Below are positions 61,484 to 64,000 of a stretch of 64,000 nucleotides of DNA, one piece after another. The number at the start of each line of letters is the position of its first letter. The first letter of the stretch is position 1. The position numbers and the translations under genes were made by a program. The stretch spans positions 4,774,001 to 4,838,000 of the forward strand of contig OZ252227.1 of the NCBI GenBank assembly GCA_965249175.1, in the 5' to 3' direction. Below the pieces are notes generated by a model. That model saw nothing but the letters and a program-made list of their open reading frames with translations. It was not told where the DNA came from and did not search any database. Source of the DNA: CAZYFH01 sp965249175. Lineage in GTDB: Bacteria > Acidobacteriota > Vicinamibacteria > Vicinamibacterales > UBA8438.

Positions 61484-62614
61484 CTACGGTCCCGTGCCCC
61501 ACATCAGCTCGGCAACGAACCCCAGCGGGATGCCGACCGCCAGGAGCGCCATCGCGATCAGCAGGAACCGCGAATAGATCGGCACCTTGAGCGCACGATG
61601 GCGCAGCTCGACCCGCACGGCTTCCCGCTCATCGATGGCTTCGTACGCGAGCGTCAGGCTGTCCTCGTCTGTCACGTCGAAGTAATCTCCGCCATACTCG
61701 CGAATCATCTCGATGAGCCGCGGCGTGCTCGGATGGCCGATCATCGCTGTACGCGCATCGCTCGTGTTGATGTAAATGATGTAAGGCACGACGTTGCGCT
61801 GATTGAGCGCGGCGAACTCCGCGTCAGGAAACTCGTCGACCGCCGCGTCGGTCACGATGAGCACCGCGCGGTTCTGGTTGGTCGCCCCGCCGAGCGCGGC
61901 CTCGTCCTGATCGAATTGCTTCGTGATGGACTGCAAGGGTCGAATGATGTTCGTGTCGCCCTCGGCCGGCACGATTCGTACTTTGTCGCGCGGCACGACC
62001 ATCGCCTTGTCTAGCCGCTGCGTCATCACATACGGGGCATCCCACACCTGAAAGTAGTACAGCTCGTCATCCAGGACGAAGTCGTCGACCATGTAGGGAT
62101 ACGTAGAGAACAGCCAGAGCGAGACGCGGTCGTTCTTGCCCGTCCGCATGTCGAGGAACCGGAGGTGTGCATCACGCGCGACCTCGGCCTTCGACTTGCC
62201 CGTCTCAGGAAATTCCCACGCCATCGAGCCCGATGTGTCGACGAGATCGACACGCACACGGGACTCGACGAAGCCACTGACTTCCTCCGTCGCCGTGAGA
62301 AACGGGTCCGCCGCCGCGAAGATGATCAAGGCCAACGCTCCACCTACCAGTACCTTGGGGAAGGTGTGCACAGCCCGCACCCATAACCGCTTCTGATGTT
62401 TGGGGTCGACGACGTGACCGGAATGCTGACGACTGTGCTTACGTCGACGGAGCGCGAGTCGTGCGAGCGTCGCAACCGCCGCGACGCCGACGAGCAGGGT
62501 CAACCAGAACGCCAGGCCGACGTCACCATATCGAACCTGGGCGAACTCCGTCTCGATCAGCTCCTCGACGCTGGTGGTCAGGAACGCGATGAAGTCGGAC
62601 CACGGCAGAAACAT
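61484..62614 (-). CDS. VWA-domain membrane protein (BatA-like)
   Basis: 376-aa protein with transmembrane helices near residues 35 and 90 and one near the C-terminus (FLLIAMALLAVGIPLGFV). The VWA domain keeps the perfect MIDAS motif D-T-S-G-S-M followed by a helical region and TDAAVDEFPD. It lies 12 bp before the TPR gene and 14 bp after the BatD-like gene on the same strand. It probably forms a complex with the second VWA protein. Confidence 0.85.
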   Translation of the reverse strand: MFLPWSDFIAFLTTSVEELIETEFAQVRYGDVGLAFWLTLLVGVAAVATLARLALRRRKHSRQHSGHVVDPKHQKRLWVRAVHTFPKVLVGGALALIIFAAADPFLTATEEVSGFVESRVRVDLVDTSGSMAWEFPETGKSKAEVARDAHLRFLDMRTGKNDRVSLWLFSTYPYMVDDFVLDDELYYFQVWDAPYVMTQRLDKAMVVPRDKVRIVPAEGDTNIIRPLQSITKQFDQDEAALGGATNQNRAVLIVTDAAVDEFPDAEFAALNQRNVVPYIIYINTSDARTAMIGHPSTPRLIEMIREYGGDYFDVTDEDSLTLAYEAIDEREAVRVELRHRALKVPIYSRFLLIAMALLAVGIPLGFVAELMWGTGP

Positions 62615-62628
62615 GGCGGGTTAACGTC

Positions 62629-63744
62629 CTATCGTCCGACGACCCCCAAGACCCCACGCCACAGAAGAATGTGAGGCCGCAGCGCGGTAATCGATGCGTC
62701 AAGCACGGCGGCCTCCTCGGCCGGGTTCTCGATCGACACGCCATCATCGTGCTCGAGCCGGTATTGATAGGCCACGAGCCGAGACGCCAGCGTCGACAGC
62801 GCGTCCTTGCGGGCACCGTCCTTGAGGCCATCGACGTGTGCGCTGATGTCCTTCGCCGTGTCGCCCGAGTTGAGATCCGGCAGCTCAGCCTGAAGATACT
62901 GGCGCGCCGAGATCACGAGATCGCACTCCAGATCACGCCGCGCCGCACCGTTGCCGCTCAGCGTCGGGTCTTCCAGTGCCTTGAGTTGCCGCCGCAGGTT
63001 GCGCCGGGCCTCCCAGATCGACGGCGGAATGGGGATCTGTGCCTCGAGTCGCTCGAGCTCCTCCGCTTCCTTTGCCGCCTCCAGTGAGATGAGCTTCGGT
63101 CGCCGTGCGACGCGGACAAGCAGCACGGCCCACACGAGAAGTGGGAGCGGCGCGATCACCCACGCGACGGTGCTGAAGAGCGCGGCGCGGCCGCTGAATT
63201 CTCCGAGCTCGATCGTGTCCCTGATGTTAAGCACCGGCAAGTCGTTCATCGTGGTCACGTAGCGGACCAGCCCCTGCCCGCCATCGACCTGCTGAATCTC
63301 CGCGTCCTCGATGTCCTCGCCGAGGTCGCGCATCAGGTAGTAGAAGCCAAACGACGGAATGACGTACACGGCCTTCTCCGGCGCGATCAGCCGCATTCCG
63401 TAGACGAAGTCCCAGATGTGCTCGGTGTCGACCTGGCTCCTGTGGATCTCGAGCGAGACCCCTTCGAATGGGTGGATCGGCAGGTTCTCGGGGACCATGC
63501 GGTCTTCGAGAATGAGGATCTCCCGCCCCTCGCTGATCAACTCGGGGAACCGCACTCGATAGGTCTGCGTAATGACGTCGCCGGTCTTGACAACCGTCGG
63601 CTCCACCTCGAGTGTCTCGACGCGAACCGGCGACGCGTCCGAGGCCGGTGCTGGCGCGTCCTGCGCCAATAACTGCGGGCCGCACACGAGCGCAGCGACC
63701 GTCCCGAGTGACGCGAGCACCTGTCTCATATTCACCTGGTTCAT
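62629..63744 (-). CDS. BatD-like exported membrane protein
   Basis: 371-aa protein: signal segment (VLASLGTVAALVCGPQLLAQ), a long beta-rich periplasmic domain (residues ~40-190), a transmembrane helix (VAWVIAPLPLLVWAVLLV) and a helical C-terminal cytosolic domain. This is the design of BatD/DUF4381-type proteins in Bat operons. ATG 63744 is preferred to the one at 63729. It is followed by the VWA gene at 14 bp, so the whole minus-strand set is one transcript. Confidence 0.7.
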   Translation of the reverse strand: MNQVNMRQVLASLGTVAALVCGPQLLAQDAPAPASDASPVRVETLEVEPTVVKTGDVITQTYRVRFPELISEGREILILEDRMVPENLPIHPFEGVSLEIHRSQVDTEHIWDFVYGMRLIAPEKAVYVIPSFGFYYLMRDLGEDIEDAEIQQVDGGQGLVRYVTTMNDLPVLNIRDTIELGEFSGRAALFSTVAWVIAPLPLLVWAVLLVRVARRPKLISLEAAKEAEELERLEAQIPIPPSIWEARRNLRRQLKALEDPTLSGNGAARRDLECDLVISARQYLQAELPDLNSGDTAKDISAHVDGLKDGARKDALSTLASRLVAYQYRLEHDDGVSIENPAEEAAVLDASITALRPHILLWRGVLGVVGR

Positions 63745-63748
63745 CCGG

Positions 63749-64000
63749 CTACCGCGCCGTACGCGAGATGAGGAACTTCGGCAGCGCCTCCGCGTGATTG
63801 TCGGGCGTGAGCACGACCGAGTCGACACCGCTCTGATGCTTCAACCGGTATTGCAGCGCCTCGCGGCGCTCCTTGATGTCGCGGCGGATCGCAGCCGCCT
63901 TCCGCGCTGAGATCACCGTCTGCTTCCCCGTCTCCATATCGGAGATCCGGATATAGCCGAGACGGCTCCTGACCCGGAACTCGTCCGGATCGTCCACGAT
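63749..64000 (-). CDS. DUF58 protein, C-terminal end (partial)
   Basis: The frame enters from the right edge and ends 4 bp before the BatD-like gene. The readable 83 residues carry FRVRSRLGYIRISDMETGKQ and EALPKFLISRTAR, the end typical of DUF58 (a VWA-like protein encoded between MoxR ATPase and BatA/BatD genes). The start and the likely moxR gene are outside the window. Confidence 0.65.
   Translation of the reverse strand: MVDDPDEFRVRSRLGYIRISDMETGKQTVISARKAAAIRRDIKERREALQYRLKHQSGVDSVVLTPDNHAEALPKFLISRTAR

Noticed and set aside
1..64000. tRNA, rRNA or CRISPR features.
   Set aside because: I read both strands for T-arm-like GTTCGA motifs, rRNA-like conserved blocks and regularly spaced direct repeats and found none that held up; a covariance-model search would be needed to exclude small RNAs.

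Overview
This window is high-G+C bacterial chromosome, packed with genes on both strands. It most resembles an uncultured Acidobacteriota genome of the Vicinamibacteria type. That placement is inference from gene content: a Ser/Thr kinase joined to WD40/TolB-like repeats, a large TonB receptor with a carboxypeptidase-regulatory N-terminus, DUF6152, S9 and M16 secreted peptidases, LpxB (so an outer membrane with lipid A), and an alternative complex III operon. I saw no rRNA, tRNA, CRISPR array, phage module or replication origin.

Layout. 1-5.6 kb: the 3' part of a soluble lytic transglycosylase, then divergent secreted gamma-glutamyltranspeptidase and S9 peptidase. 5.7-11.7 kb: a secreted esterase-like hydrolase, then a TAXI-TRAP transporter (binding lipoprotein plus fused permease) translationally coupled to a secreted beta-lactamase-fold hydrolase. 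11.7-16.9 kb: a ferritin-like protein, an NmrA-like SDR, an orphan protein possibly of class II aminoacyl-tRNA synthetase fold, a VOC protein, a frameshifted nucleotidyltransferase and a kinase. 16.9-17.2 kb: a convergent intergenic region full of palindromes. 17.2-27.2 kb: ABC-F protein EttA, a coupled zinc-peptidase/ATP-grasp pair, an anti-sigma-type ATPase, an ABC exporter, Pol IV and RsgA. 27.2-28.3 kb: an intact IS630-family element. 28.3-32.5 kb: an amidohydrolase, a frameshifted alpha/beta hydrolase, a 162-bp inverted-repeat element, YqgE and QueG. 32.5-42.8 kb (minus strand): TonB receptor, CuA-like cupredoxin/beta-barrel fusion, LpxB, an active/inactive M16 pair, an outer-membrane barrel protein and a membrane protein. 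43-50.2 kb: actABCDEF. 50.3-54 kb: DUF4097, a cytochrome c'-like lipoprotein, DUF6152 and its partner, and a methyltransferase. 54-56.3 kb: a hydroxyacid dehydrogenase with both subunits of a 3-oxoacid CoA-transferase. 56.3-58.5 kb: a gene split by a second IS630-family element. 58.5-64 kb: a DUF2817 peptidase and a Bat-type operon (DUF58, BatD-like, VWA, TPR, VWA) that runs off the right edge.

How the genes work together. The act operon encodes a quinol-oxidising respiratory complex with pentahaem and monohaem cytochromes, and no terminal oxidase lies beside it here. Many other products are secreted hydrolases or envelope proteins, which suits a heterotroph living on proteins and peptides. 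Two IS630 copies and several short palindromic repeats, some supplying a gene's stop codon, show recent rearrangement. Four genes carry what look like single-base frameshifts, so assembly indels should be considered.
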